A DNA stretch of 44,424 nt, taken from NCBI RefSeq assembly GCF_003143955.1, contig NZ_QFVS01000023.1, positions 1-44,424 of the forward strand, read 5' to 3'. The DNA comes from Kurthia zopfii. GTDB lineage: Bacteria; Bacillota; Bacilli; Bacillales_A; Planococcaceae. This document shows, one piece after another, positions 1 to 8,650 of this stretch; position 1 is the stretch's first letter, and every line of letters starts with the position of its first letter. Position numbers and translations under genes: made by a program. The notes under the pieces are model-generated. The model was given only the letters and a program-made list of their open reading frames with translations. It ran no database searches and was not told the DNA's origin.

Positions 1-63
1 CGATTTAGAGCCAAAATACTATTAGCAATCAAGTATAAGAAGGTTGGTTTACATCTGGGCTGA
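1..63 (+). CDS. possible 3' end of a gene cut by the window edge
   Basis: Frame 1 is open from the first base to a TGA at 61-63 and encodes about 20 residues ending in KKVGLHLG. The basic, hydrophobic composition would suit the C-terminus of a protein, but the piece is too short to assign. A hairpin follows at 74-107. It could equally be chance open frame. Confidence 0.22.
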   Translation, partial: RFRAKILLAIKYKKVGLHLG

Positions 64-107
64 ATTAAAAAAAGGTGAATGAAATTGAAAATCCAATTTC
101 ATTCACC
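61..107 (-). terminator. hairpin with T-tract on the minus strand
   Basis: A perfect 14-bp inverted repeat (74-87 with 94-107, 6-nt loop) is followed on the minus strand by seven T residues. No minus-strand gene ends next to it, so it may be a second stop for ktrC readthrough or serve the plus-strand gene entering at base 1. Confidence 0.45.
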
Positions 108-214
108 CCAACATTTGACACAGAGCCTTTTTTGTCATTTCACAATCTTCTCCATTGAAAGAAATAGTGCGCCACTTGTCGTCGGAAGCATTCGTTATTT
201 CTGAAAATCAATAC

Positions 215-260
215 CAATAAACAAACGAGAACATACGTCAAAATATGACATACGTTCTCG
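215..260 (-). terminator. intrinsic terminator of ktrC
   Basis: The inverted repeat 226-260 (CGAGAAC arms with wobble pairs inside) lies 24 bases past the ktrC stop and is followed on the minus strand by a T-rich run (215-225). Confidence 0.7.
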
Positions 261-283
261 CTTCAGTTGATTTTCTATAATAC

Positions 284-943
284 TTAATTGAACATTTTCT
301 TTTCAAAACGATTAATATCTACATCTGCTCCAATAACAATTAAAATATCGCCTTCGTGAATCGGCTCATCTGGTGATGGTGATACATTAATTTCATTGCC
401 ACGTTTAATCGCAACAATGTTAATGCCGTAACGGACACGAATATCTAAATCAATAATCGAATGCCCCGCTAATAAATGATTCGCTTTGATCTCCATAATT
501 GAATGTTCATCCGATAGTTCTAAATAATCCAAGACATTATTAGACATCATATTATTGGCAATTCGAATACCCATATCACGCTCAGGGTGAACAACATGAT
601 CCGCACCGATTTTACGAAGTACTTTTTCATGATAATCATTTTGCGCTTTTACAGTGATTTTTTGAACACCGATTTCTTTTAACATTAGCGTCGTTAAAAT
701 ACTCGATTGAATATCATCACCGATTGCGACAATTACATGGTCGAAATTTCGAATGCCTAATTGTTTAAGAACGGTTTCGTCTGTCGTATCTGCCATTACT
801 GCTTGCGTCGCAATTTGAGAAAACTCATTTACTCGCTCTGCAAATTTGTCGATTGCCATAACATCTGCACCTTGGTGTACTAATTCATTTACTATACTTC
901 CACCGAAACGACCTAGGCCGATGACAACGAATTCTTTTTTCAT
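284..943 (-). CDS. ktrC: KtrC, K+ uptake regulatory (RCK) subunit
   Basis: Cytoplasmic gating ring protein of a Ktr potassium channel (219 aa). Residues 1-130 form the RCK_N Rossmann domain with the nucleotide-binding GLGRFG motif at residues 9-14; the RCK_C domain fills the last 85 residues. The stretches KAQNDYHEKVL, GADHVVHPERDMG and SNNVLDYLELS match my memory of B. subtilis KtrC better than KtrA. RCK_N binds ATP/ADP and RCK_C of this family binds c-di-AMP, which closes the channel (known for the family). The membrane partner is probably the KtrD-like protein at 31611-32963, since the two genes are also unlinked in B. subtilis. A ribosome site (GGAGG) lies just before the ATG. No c-di-AMP riboswitch is visible upstream. 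Confidence 0.9.
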   Translation of the reverse strand: MKKEFVVIGLGRFGGSIVNELVHQGADVMAIDKFAERVNEFSQIATQAVMADTTDETVLKQLGIRNFDHVIVAIGDDIQSSILTTLMLKEIGVQKITVKAQNDYHEKVLRKIGADHVVHPERDMGIRIANNMMSNNVLDYLELSDEHSIMEIKANHLLAGHSIIDLDIRVRYGINIVAIKRGNEINVSPSPDEPIHEGDILIVIGADVDINRFEKKMFN

Positions 944-1026
944 TCAAAACTCCTCCGATTCTTACTGTTTCATCCACTTACTCCTATTCTATCAAAAAAT
1001 CTCAAAACCTCAATATATACAGCAAA

Positions 1027-1053
1027 AGAGACTGCCATGTCAAAGCAGTCTCT
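1027..1053 (-). terminator. terminator of the aceA-aceB-yhfH-like operon
   Basis: Perfect 9-bp arms AGAGACTGC/GCAGTCTCT (1027-1035, 1045-1053) with a short T-run after the stem on the minus strand. It lies 80 bases beyond the stop of the small zinc-ribbon gene. Confidence 0.6.
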
Positions 1054-1132
1054 CTTTCATATTTTATAGGAGTCGTTTATTAGCAGGCTTCGTTGGTGGG
1101 GCGTAGCCCACAAAAAATTCGTAGTTTATTGC

Positions 1133-1261
1133 TTATTCATTATGATCGCAAGTACCCATACATTTTTCACATTCATAAAGAGTTGATTCAACTTGCTCTT
1201 TAATGATTGTACCGCACTCGCGACATAGTTTTTGGTCAGCTTGATTATTTTGGTTTTGCAT
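1133..1261 (-). CDS. YhfH-like small zinc-ribbon protein (42 aa)
   Basis: A 42-residue ORF starting at ATG 1259-1261, preceded by a strong GGAGGAG ribosome site. It holds paired cysteines CRECG (residues 13-17) and CEKCMGTC (31-38), a pattern that suggests one Zn-binding ribbon, and the EQVEST-YEC segment resembles the YhfH family of Bacillales. The gene begins 24 bases after the aceB stop on the same strand, so it is probably cotranscribed as the last gene of the glyoxylate operon. The function of the family is not known to me; a role in regulation or RNA/protein binding would be guesswork. Confidence 0.72.
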   Translation of the reverse strand: MQNQNNQADQKLCRECGTIIKEQVESTLYECEKCMGTCDHNE

Positions 1262-1285
1262 GTAGATCTCCTCCAATGTGTTTTT

Positions 1286-2881
1286 TTATGCTAGTTTTTT
1301 ATAACTAGAAGTCGTTAAAAATTCTTCAAAATCATCTTGTAAAATTAAGTTTTTAAAGATTTCTGACGCTTCACTTACTTTACTCGCTGAGTATTGCTCA
1401 GCTCCGAAAGCTTCCTCTAACTTGCTCAGCTCGTCTATTAAAATCTCATTAAATAATTCAACTGTAATATCTGTGCCATCAATTAATTTGCCATCTTTAT
1501 GACGAATCCATTGCCAAATTTGCGTACGTGAAATTTCTGCAGTTGCCGCATCTTCCATTAAATGATTGATCGGTGCTGCCCCATTTCCACGTAGCCATGA
1601 TGCGATGTACTGCACGCCAACGCTACAATTCACACGTAAACCGTCTTCCGTAATTGATCCAATCGGAACTTCTAATAAGTCAGCCGATGTCACATTCACA
1701 TCTTCTCGTTTTTTATGAATTTGGTTTGGAGTTGGCATATGCTCATCAAACTGTTCTAGTGCAACAGCTACTAAATCTGGATGTGCAACCCAAGTACCAT
1801 CATGCCCGTCCATCGCTTCCCTACGCTTATCATCACGTACTTTTTGGAAAGCCGCTTCATTCGCCTCAACATCATTTTTAATTGGAATTTGTGCTGCCAT
1901 GCCGCCCATTGCTGGAGCATTTCGCTTATGACAAGTTTTGATGCAGAGTGTCGAATACGCTTTCATAAATGGCGATGTCATCGTTACTTGACCACGGTCT
2001 GGTAAAATGACATCCCCCTTATTGCGCAGTCGTTTAATATAGCTGAAAATATAATCCCAACGCCCACAATTCAGACCCGCTGAATGGTCCCGTAGTTCAT
2101 ATAAAATTTCATCCATTTGGAAAGCTGCTGGTATTGTCTCAATCAACACTGTTGCTTTAATCGTCCCTTGAGGAATATTTAAAGCATCTTGTGCAAAAAT
2201 GAATACATCATTCCATAGGCGCGCTTCTAAATAACTTTCAAGCTTTGGTAAATAAAAGTATGGTCCAGTCCCTACATCAAGTGCTGCTTTCGCATTATGG
2301 AAGAAATATAAGCCAAAGTCGAAGAAACTTCCAGACACTTGATCGCCGTCAATTTCCACATGTTTTTCATTCATGTGTAAACCACGAGGACGAACTAATA
2401 AAGTAGCTGTTTCCTCATTTAATTGATACTTCTTACCATTTGAAGGATTTTCAAATGAGATGGTTTTAGCGATTGCATCTCGCATATTTCTTTGACCTTC
2501 AATCATATTTGCCCAAGTTGGCGAAGTGGCATCTTCAAAACAAGCCATGAACATTTTAGCACCAGAATTCAACGCATTGATGACCATTTTACGATCGACA
2601 GGACCTGTTATTTCAACACGACGATCTTGCAAATCTTCCGGTAAAGGTGCAATTGTCCAATCACCTGCACGAACTACCGCAGTTTCTTCTAAGAAATCTA
2701 GCGTACCTCCATGATCCAATTCATGTTGGCGCTGTTGACGTGCTTCCAAAAGTTCTAATCGTCGTTCATTAAATTTCTGATGTAATGTGGCGATGAATTG
2801 CAAAGCATCTGACGTTAAAATGTCTTTTGTCGTCGCATTTTGCTCGCCTAAAATTTTGATTGTAGCAGAAGTTTGTTGCAT
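1286..2881 (-). CDS. aceB: malate synthase A
   Basis: Condenses glyoxylate with acetyl-CoA to malate, the second step of the glyoxylate shunt, in the cytoplasm. The protein of 531 aa has the length of the A isoform. The family signature is present as [20 protein letters not shown], and the conserved segments [11 protein letters not shown] and [16 protein letters not shown] are intact. The open frame extends four codons further to a GTG at 2891-2893, but that GTG abuts the purine-rich stretch with no spacer, while ATG 2879-2881 has GGTGAGG six bases upstream, so I use the latter. It follows aceA by 80 bp with a hairpin between them (2910-2952), consistent with one operon read aceA then aceB. 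Confidence 0.95.
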   Translation of the reverse strand: MQQTSATIKILGEQNATTKDILTSDALQFIATLHQKFNERRLELLEARQQRQHELDHGGTLDFLEETAVVRAGDWTIAPLPEDLQDRRVEITGPVDRKMVINALNSGAKMFMACFEDATSPTWANMIEGQRNMRDAIAKTISFENPSNGKKYQLNEETATLLVRPRGLHMNEKHVEIDGDQVSGSFFDFGLYFFHNAKAALDVGTGPYFYLPKLESYLEARLWNDVFIFAQDALNIPQGTIKATVLIETIPAAFQMDEILYELRDHSAGLNCGRWDYIFSYIKRLRNKGDVILPDRGQVTMTSPFMKAYSTLCIKTCHKRNAPAMGGMAAQIPIKNDVEANEAAFQKVRDDKRREAMDGHDGTWVAHPDLVAVALEQFDEHMPTPNQIHKKREDVNVTSADLLEVPIGSITEDGLRVNCSVGVQYIASWLRGNGAAPINHLMEDAATAEISRTQIWQWIRHKDGKLIDGTDITVELFNEILIDELSKLEEAFGAEQYSASKVSEASEIFKNLILQDDFEEFLTTSSYKKLA

Positions 2882-2909
2882 TCCATTCCTCACCCTTCTT
2901 ATAGGATTA

Positions 2910-2952
2910 GAGCTGTAGTTGTAAGCGATTTACTAGGAAATCTCTACAGCTC
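2910..2952 (-). other. intercistronic hairpin between aceA and aceB
   Basis: Perfect 9-bp arms GAGCTGTAG/CTACAGCTC separated by 25 bases, in the 80-bp gap between aceA and aceB. No T-run follows on the minus strand, so it is more likely an mRNA-stabilising or processing structure that lets aceA and aceB differ in level than a full terminator. Confidence 0.5.
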
Positions 2953-2961
2953 CCCTACTAT

Positions 2962-4245
2962 TTAAATGAATTGTGCCGTTTCAGTTGAACCTTTCATTGC
3001 TGTTGTAGAAGAAGTTCCGCCTGAAATAACCTGTGACACTTCATCAAAATAACCTGTACCTACTTCACGTTGGTGTTTCGTAGCTGTGTAACCGATTGAC
3101 TCATCTGCAAATTCTTCTTGTTGCAGTTTCGAGTAAGCAACCATACCGTGATCACGGTAGTCATTCGCTAGTTTGAACATGCTGTGGTTTAATGCATGGA
3201 ATCCAGCTAATGTTACGAATTGGAATTTATAACCCATTTTACCTAACTCAACTTGGTATTGAGCAATTGTTTCTTGATCAAGATTCGCTTCCCAGTTGAA
3301 TGAAGGTGAGCAGTTGTATGCTAGCATTTTCCCTGGGAATTTAGCATGAATAGCATCCGCGAATTTACGTGCTTCATCTAATGATGGTTTTGACGTTTCA
3401 CACCATACTAAGTCAGCGTATGGAGCGTATGCTAATCCACGAGCAATCGCTTGATCGATACCTGGGCGAGATTTGAAGAATCCTTCTGGTGTACGCTCAC
3501 CTGTTAGGAATTCTGCATCTGCTGGATCGATGTCTGAAGTAACCATATCTGCTGCATCTGCATCTGTACGAGCGATAATAATTGTATCTACACCTTGTAC
3601 ATCTGCTGCTAAGCGAGCTGCGATTAAGTTACGAATGGCATTTTGTGTAGGAAGTAGAACTTTACCACCTAAGTGACCACATTTTTTCTCTGAAGCTAGT
3701 TGATCTTCTAAGTGAATACCAGCCGCTCCTGCTTCTACCATTCCTTTGATCAGTTCGAATACGTTTAGAGGACCACCGAAACCTGCTTCGGCATCTGCTA
3801 CGATTGGCGCGAACCAGTCAAATCCATCGTTGCGACCTTCAGCATGATCGATTTGATCCGCACGTTGTAAAGCTTGGTTAATTCGTTTTACTACTTGGGG
3901 AACTGAATTTGCTGGGTATAAAGATTGGTCGGGATACATTTGACCTGAAATATTCGCATCCGCTGCTACTTGCCATCCACTTAAGTAGATTGCTTGTAAA
4001 CCCGCTTTTACTTGTTGCATCGCTTGGTTACCTGTTAAAGCACCCAACGCATTGATGAAATCTTCTTCGTGTAAAGATTTCCAAAGTCGAGCTGCCCCTC
4101 TTTTTGCAAGTGTATGTTCGATTTCGATTGAGCCACGTAACTTGAATACTTCTTCAGCGCTATATGGTCGCTCAATTCCTAACCAACGTCCGTCTTGAGC
4201 CCATTTTTGTTCTAAAGCTTGAATTTGTTTTTGTGTCATTTCCAT
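2962..4245 (-). CDS. aceA: isocitrate lyase
   Basis: Cleaves isocitrate to glyoxylate and succinate, the first step of the glyoxylate shunt for growth on acetate or fatty acids. The 427-aa length is typical of bacterial ICL. The active-site signature KKCGH is at residues 187-191 (catalytic Cys189), and the flexible-loop and metal-binding regions around DAEAGFGG (151-158) and [10 protein letters not shown] are intact. The ATG has GGGAG four bases upstream; a second ATG two codons in is possible. First gene of the operon aceA-aceB-(YhfH-like). A divergent LytTR regulator starts 231 bp away, and fadH/FadR-box genes at 18 kb fit a lifestyle using fatty acids. Confidence 0.97.
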   Translation of the reverse strand: MEMTQKQIQALEQKWAQDGRWLGIERPYSAEEVFKLRGSIEIEHTLAKRGAARLWKSLHEEDFINALGALTGNQAMQQVKAGLQAIYLSGWQVAADANISGQMYPDQSLYPANSVPQVVKRINQALQRADQIDHAEGRNDGFDWFAPIVADAEAGFGGPLNVFELIKGMVEAGAAGIHLEDQLASEKKCGHLGGKVLLPTQNAIRNLIAARLAADVQGVDTIIIARTDADAADMVTSDIDPADAEFLTGERTPEGFFKSRPGIDQAIARGLAYAPYADLVWCETSKPSLDEARKFADAIHAKFPGKMLAYNCSPSFNWEANLDQETIAQYQVELGKMGYKFQFVTLAGFHALNHSMFKLANDYRDHGMVAYSKLQQEEFADESIGYTATKHQREVGTGYFDEVSQVISGGTSSTTAMKGSTETAQFI

Positions 4246-4348
4246 CCATCTCCCTTAGCATAATTAGTAGTAGTAAAAACGATAACAAAACTGTATATTA
4301 GATAAATAAAGTATGAATCTTCCAGTTAGTTGTTGCATAACAGCTATC

Positions 4349-4374
4349 GTTGTTATAAACTACTGTATAACAAC
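4349..4374. promoter_or_regulatory. possible operator in the aceA / LytTR-regulator divergent region
   Basis: A perfect 9-bp inverted repeat GTTGTTATA/TATAACAAC with 8-bp spacer; a related quasi-palindrome TGTTGCATAACA lies just upstream (4331-4342). It sits roughly midway between the divergent starts of aceA and the LytTR gene. A regulator-binding role is inferred from symmetry and location only. Confidence 0.35.
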
Positions 4375-4476
4375 AGATGATAATTGTATTGATTTTTGGA
4401 TGAAAAGGTATTTTTCTAGGACAGAACAAGCTATTTAGCGATGAATTCACTTGAAATCTAGGAGGATGAGTAATCA

Positions 4477-5145
4477 ATGGAGTCAATTTACAGTAATTTA
4501 GGCAATGATGTTATAGTACAGTACGCTTCTCTATTAAATGATTGGATGCCACATGACGCGACAATCGCCATCGCATTAGAAAGTGATTATATTTATTATG
4601 ACCATAAAATTATCGATATCGGTATTCGAGATGGACATAAAGTTGTTGAATCAAGCATTGCACATGCCGTATATGAAAGCGCTCGCAAAATTGAAAAAGT
4701 TATTCATAGTCCTTTTAATGACACAGACTATCGCGGTATTGGTTATCCGATTACGATTCAAGATAAAAAAGGCGCATTAATCGTGATCCTGCCAACAATG
4801 AATTCTGTATCACCGAAAACACTTCAATTTGTGACAGGCCGAAATGAAGATGAGTGGCAGCCCATTCCAATAGAAGAAGTATCATTTTTCGAAAGCTTAA
4901 ATAAGAAAAATTGGTGTTACCAACAGCAGCAGCCTTATCAAATATCATTGACGATGAAAGACTTAGCTTGCAGACTTCCAGAGAACTTCATCCGAATTCA
5001 TCGCTCTTACATCATCAATATTCGGAATATTTCTAAAATAACACGTGATTTCGCTTCTAATTTATGCATCATCATGAAGTGTGGCCAACAACTTCCCGTA
5101 TCCCAATCCTATGTTGCGAATGTCCGTAAAACACTTGAATTTTAA
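4477..5145 (+). CDS. LytTR-domain transcriptional regulator, divergent from aceA
   Basis: A 222-aa DNA-binding protein. Residues 120-222 form a LytTR domain: IEEVSFFE, then LPENFIRIHRSYIINIRNI, and the ending LPVSQSYVANVRKTL. The first 110 residues are not a response-regulator receiver domain (no DD/K pattern); they look like a small alpha/beta sensor of unknown ligand (YYDHKIIDIGIRDG, GYPITIQDKKGALIVILP), possibly PAS/Cache-like. An AGGAGG lies 11 bases before the ATG. Divergent placement next to aceA suggests that it controls the glyoxylate operon and/or itself; this is an inference. I do not recognise a named gene. Confidence 0.85.
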   Translation: MESIYSNLGNDVIVQYASLLNDWMPHDATIAIALESDYIYYDHKIIDIGIRDGHKVVESSIAHAVYESARKIEKVIHSPFNDTDYRGIGYPITIQDKKGALIVILPTMNSVSPKTLQFVTGRNEDEWQPIPIEEVSFFESLNKKNWCYQQQQPYQISLTMKDLACRLPENFIRIHRSYIINIRNISKITRDFASNLCIIMKCGQQLPVSQSYVANVRKTLEF

Positions 5146-5160
5146 TAGCGATCGTTCGTG

Positions 5161-5195
5161 AATCTGTGCCAGTATTGGTGCAGATTTTTTTATTT
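5161..5195 (+). terminator. terminator of the LytTR regulator
   Basis: Arms AATCTGTGCC/GGTGCAGATT (one mismatch) with a 6-base loop, followed by TTTTTTATTT. Confidence 0.75.
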
Positions 5196-5261
5196 GATGT
5201 CGAAAATTATAACTCTCTGAACTTCTAACTATTTATTATTGAAGAAATTCAGTAAAAAAGG

Positions 5262-5290
5262 TTGAATTTTTTCATAGACTTTGTAATAAT
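5262..5290 (+). promoter_or_regulatory. likely promoter of the regulator-potABCD operon
   Basis: TTGAAT (5262-5267), 16-bp spacer, TAATAA (5284-5289). It ends 13 bases before the first operator palindrome, so a transcript start would fall at or inside the operator. Confidence 0.45.
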
Positions 5291-5302
5291 AAGTATCGTT
5301 TG

Positions 5303-5376
5303 AGTAAACTTTAAGTTTACTTTAACAACTACTTAATCAGTTTTAACAAAACAAGAAGTTTACTTTAACTAAACTT
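5303..5376 (+). promoter_or_regulatory. two palindromic operators sharing a 14-bp direct repeat
   Basis: Site 1 is AGTAAACT-TTA-AGTTTACT (5303-5321), a perfect 8-bp palindrome. Site 2 is AAGTTTA-7nt-TAAACTT (5356-5376). The 14-mer AAGTTTACTTTAAC occurs at 5313-5326 and again at 5356-5369, 43 bp apart (about four helical turns). They lie between the promoter and the start of the HTH-cupin regulator, so autoregulation of the pot operon by that protein is a natural inference. Confidence 0.6.
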
Positions 5377-5393
5377 CATCGAGGAGCAGGATT

Positions 5394-5936
5394 ATGCAAA
5401 TCGGCAAGAAGATCAAACGCTTACGTCTAAGGAAGGAACTCACACAAGAGGAGTTAGGCGAAAGAACAGATTTAACAAAGGGTTATATCTCTCAATTAGA
5501 GCGTGACCTGAATTCCCCTTCCATTGAAACTTTATTCAATTTATTAGAAGTTCTCGGCTCAACGCCGAAAGAATTTTTCGATGATGACATTGACGACCAA
5601 AAAGTTGTCTACACGCCAGAGGATCAAACGATTTATACAGATGAAGAAAAACGTTATAAAATCCAATGGCTCATCCCTACTTCAAATGAAAAAGAGATTG
5701 AACCAGTCGTTTTAACATTCGAGGAACACGGGGAGTTCAAACAATTTGAACCATCCCCCTCTGAAACTTTTATTTACGTACTGGAAGGTTGCATTCGCAT
5801 TCAATTAGGAAAAGACGAGTTCACTGCTACTGCGGGGAACGCTGCTTATTTCGAAGCAACTGATTCACACCAAATCTTTAATACATTTGCAGGGAGAACC
5901 CAACTACTATTAGTCGCAACAGAATCATATTTGTAG
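5394..5936 (+). CDS. HTH-cupin transcriptional regulator of the polyamine operon
   Basis: 180 aa. Residues 4-60 are a Cro/C1-type helix-turn-helix (LTQEELGERTDLTKGYISQLERDLNSPSIETL); residues 105-175 form a cupin_2 sensor barrel (PSETFIYVLEGCIRIQLGKDEF). This architecture is shared with PuuR and related regulators that respond to small metabolites. It is the first gene of the operon, 18 bp before potA, and has a GAGGAG ribosome site 8 bases before the ATG. It probably represses its own operon through the palindromes at 5303-5376 and senses polyamines or a product of them; ligand identity is inferred from context. Confidence 0.88.
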   Translation: MQIGKKIKRLRLRKELTQEELGERTDLTKGYISQLERDLNSPSIETLFNLLEVLGSTPKEFFDDDIDDQKVVYTPEDQTIYTDEEKRYKIQWLIPTSNEKEIEPVVLTFEEHGEFKQFEPSPSETFIYVLEGCIRIQLGKDEFTATAGNAAYFEATDSHQIFNTFAGRTQLLLVATESYL

Positions 5937-5954
5937 CTTAGGAGGCCCAGCACC

Positions 5955-7061
5955 ATGTCAGAAAATACGATTATTTCCTTTGAAAATGTGTCGAAATCAT
6001 ACAGTGATGGCACACAGGTATTGAAGGATGTCAGCTTTGAGCTTGAAAGAGGTAAGTTTTATACACTATTAGGTCCATCTGGTTGTGGTAAAACGACCAT
6101 TTTACGATTAATAGCAGGTTTTATGGAACCAACTGAAGGAGATATTTTCTTCAATGGTAAGAAGATCAATAAAGTACCTGCCAATGAACGACAAGTAAAT
6201 ACGGTCTTTCAAGACTATGCATTATTTCCACATTTAAACGTTTTTGAAAACGTCGCTTTCGGTTTACGCATCCAAAAAGTTGCGGAAGCAGAAATTAAAC
6301 AACGCGTTGAAGAAGCATTGAAATTCGTCAATCTAGCTGGATATGGCGTGCGAGAAATTCCAGAAATGTCTGGCGGTCAACGTCAACGTGTCGCAATTGC
6401 TCGTGCCATCGTCAATGATCCAGAAATCATTCTTCTAGATGAACCATTATCAGCACTAGATTTAAAACTACGTACTGAAATGCAATACGAATTACGTGAG
6501 CTTCAACAACGACTAGGTAAAACATTCATCTTCGTAACGCATGACCAAGAGGAAGCGTTAGCGATGAGTGATGAAATCTTCGTTTTAAATGAAGGAAATA
6601 TTCAACAAAGTGGTACACCGGTAGATATTTATGATGAACCAATCAACCGTTTCGTTGCGGATTTCATTGGAGAATCGAATATTATTTCTGGAATTATGGT
6701 GCGTGACTTTGTCGTGAGCATGAACGGACAAGAGTTCGAATGTGTCGACCAAGGTCTAAATCCAAATGAAAAAGTAGACGTTGTTGTACGTCCTGAAGAT
6801 TTAGAATTAACTTCTGTTGAAAAAGGCAAACTTGTCGTAACAGTAGATTCTCAATTATTCCGTGGCGTTCACTACGAGCTTTCAACTTATGATGAAGCTG
6901 GTAACGAGTGGCTTGTACACTCATTGAAGCAAGCAGATGTTGGTGCAAAAATCGGCTTAGACTTTGATCCAGAAGCAATTCACATCATGCGTTTAAATGA
7001 AACGGAAGAAGATTTCGATAAACGTCTTGAATCATACGGAGCAGAATCTGATGAAAAATAA
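5955..7061 (+). CDS. potA: spermidine/putrescine ABC transporter ATPase
   Basis: 368-aa ATP-binding subunit. Walker [10 protein letters not shown] (residues 39-47), signature [14 protein letters not shown], Walker [13 protein letters not shown], switch histidine in VTHDQEEAL, then a C-terminal TOBE domain from about residue 280 ([11 protein letters not shown]). Ribosome site GGAGG lies 8-9 bases before the ATG. The stop overlaps the start of potB, as expected for a tightly coupled potABCD operon. It energises import of polyamines through PotB/PotC. Confidence 0.95.
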   Translation: MSENTIISFENVSKSYSDGTQVLKDVSFELERGKFYTLLGPSGCGKTTILRLIAGFMEPTEGDIFFNGKKINKVPANERQVNTVFQDYALFPHLNVFENVAFGLRIQKVAEAEIKQRVEEALKFVNLAGYGVREIPEMSGGQRQRVAIARAIVNDPEIILLDEPLSALDLKLRTEMQYELRELQQRLGKTFIFVTHDQEEALAMSDEIFVLNEGNIQQSGTPVDIYDEPINRFVADFIGESNIISGIMVRDFVVSMNGQEFECVDQGLNPNEKVDVVVRPEDLELTSVEKGKLVVTVDSQLFRGVHYELSTYDEAGNEWLVHSLKQADVGAKIGLDFDPEAIHIMRLNETEEDFDKRLESYGAESDEK

Positions 7062-7872
7062 GGGTAGTGTATTTTCACTCATCCCCTATTATGCTTGGAT
7101 TATTCTGTTCGTTATTGCACCTATTTTATTAGTTGGCTACTATTCTTTACTTGATTTAGATGGTAATTTCACATTCGCTAACTATAAACAGTTCTTCACA
7201 AGCGTCTATTTAAAAATGACATTAAGTTCATTCTGGTACGCATTCCTGATTACTGTATTTTCACTATTAATTTCATATCCAGCCGCTTATTTAATTACGC
7301 GACTAAAACATAAAAACTTATGGCTAATCCTAATCATCATTCCATCTTGGATTAACTTATTATTAAAAACATATGCATTTATCGGGATTTTCGGTAACAA
7401 AGGTCCAATCAATGCATTTTTCGAAAAAATCGGCCTCGGCAATCAGCAAATCTTATTCACAGATTTCAGTTTCATTTTCGTATCGGTTTATATTTTCATT
7501 CCGTTTATGATTTTACCGATTTTCAACTCATTAGATAAATTGAATCCAGCTCTTATGGATGCCGCAAAAGATTTAGGTGCATCACGCATTACAACATTCC
7601 GTCGTGTCATTATTCCAATGACGATGAATGGTATTAAAGCAGGGATTCAAGCTGTATTCATTCCTGCCCTTTCTCTGTTCATGATTACACGCCTAATCGC
7701 AGGGAACAAAGTGATTACATTAGGTACAGCGATCGAACAACAATTCCTCGTAACACAAAACTGGGGAATGGGTTCAACAATTGCGGTATTCCTAATCATC
7801 ATTATGTTCATTATCATGTTCTTAACAGGTTCTAAAGAGAAAGGAGATGCGCAATATGGAAAGAATAAGTAA
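7051..7872 (+). CDS. potB: spermidine/putrescine ABC transporter permease PotB
   Basis: 273-aa membrane permease with about six transmembrane helices and the EAA coupling motif ([24 protein letters not shown]) that docks onto PotA. The open frame extends 18 codons upstream inside potA, but the ATG at 7051 has GGAG 8-9 bases before it and begins with the usual short cytoplasmic leader ([10 protein letters not shown]); I use it. The start overlaps the potA stop by 11 bp and the end overlaps potC by 17 bp, pointing to translational coupling. Confidence 0.93.
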   Translation: MKNKGSVFSLIPYYAWIILFVIAPILLVGYYSLLDLDGNFTFANYKQFFTSVYLKMTLSSFWYAFLITVFSLLISYPAAYLITRLKHKNLWLILIIIPSWINLLLKTYAFIGIFGNKGPINAFFEKIGLGNQQILFTDFSFIFVSVYIFIPFMILPIFNSLDKLNPALMDAAKDLGASRITTFRRVIIPMTMNGIKAGIQAVFIPALSLFMITRLIAGNKVITLGTAIEQQFLVTQNWGMGSTIAVFLIIIMFIIMFLTGSKEKGDAQYGKNK

Positions 7873-8650
7873 AGGTGCTAAATTTTATTTAGCCTTCGTC
7901 ATGATCATTTTATATGCACCGATTTTCTTCCTAATCTTCTACTCATTCAATAGTGGAGATTCAATGGTGAACTTCGAATCATTTACATTAGATCATTACA
8001 AAGCTGTATTTGAAGATGATCGCCTTTTAATCATTCTTATTAATACGATTATTGTCGCGCTTCTTTCGGCATTATTTTCTACAATTATCGGTACGCTTGG
8101 TGCCATTGGGATTGCGTCAATGCGCAACCGTAAATTACGTAACACGATGCTTTCTATGAATAATGTATTAATCGTAAGTCCTGATGTTATCATCGGTGCT
8201 TCATTCTTAATCCTATTCACGATGGTCGGCATCAAACTTGGCTTCACATCTGTATTACTTGGACATATTGCATTCAGTATTCCAATTGTTGTCATTATGG
8301 TGTTGCCAAAACTGCAGGAAATGAATAATTCTTTAATCGACGCCGCTAGAGATCTTGGTGCTTCGAAACGTGATATTTTAACACGCGTTATCATCCCTTA
8401 TATTAAACCAGGGATTTTCGCCGGTTTCTTCATGGCACTAACTTACTCACTTGATGATTTCGCAGTAACATTCTTCGTCACTGGGAACGGATTCAGTACG
8501 CTGTCAGTTGAGATTTATTCAATGGCTCGCGCAGGTGTGTCATTAACGGTCAATGCGATTTCAGGTTTAGTATTCTTTGTAACGATTATTCTCGTACTAG
8601 GCTATCACTTCATCTCAATCCGTAAAACGAAAGTGGGGGTGCGTAAATAA
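7856..8650 (+). CDS. potC: spermidine/putrescine ABC transporter permease PotC
   Basis: 264-aa permease with six predicted membrane helices and the EAA loop (SLIDAARDLGASKRDILTRVIIP). An ATG three codons earlier (7847) directly abuts the AAGGAG site and cannot use it; ATG 7856 lies 9 bases downstream of it and is chosen. Forms the heterodimeric channel with PotB. The TAA stop shares one base with the potD ATG. Confidence 0.93.
   Translation: MERISKGAKFYLAFVMIILYAPIFFLIFYSFNSGDSMVNFESFTLDHYKAVFEDDRLLIILINTIIVALLSALFSTIIGTLGAIGIASMRNRKLRNTMLSMNNVLIVSPDVIIGASFLILFTMVGIKLGFTSVLLGHIAFSIPIVVIMVLPKLQEMNNSLIDAARDLGASKRDILTRVIIPYIKPGIFAGFFMALTYSLDDFAVTFFVTGNGFSTLSVEIYSMARAGVSLTVNAISGLVFFVTIILVLGYHFISIRKTKVGVRK

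Noticed and set aside
943-1026. ydaO-type c-di-AMP riboswitch before ktrC
   Set aside because: The leader is too short and has none of the conserved blocks.
4298-4486. 62-codon minus-strand ORF between aceA and the LytTR gene
   Set aside because: Overlaps the regulatory region and the start of the LytTR gene, lacks a ribosome site and has no recognisable protein character.
7996-8394. 132-codon minus-strand ORF opposite potC
   Set aside because: Antisense shadow of a conserved permease gene.
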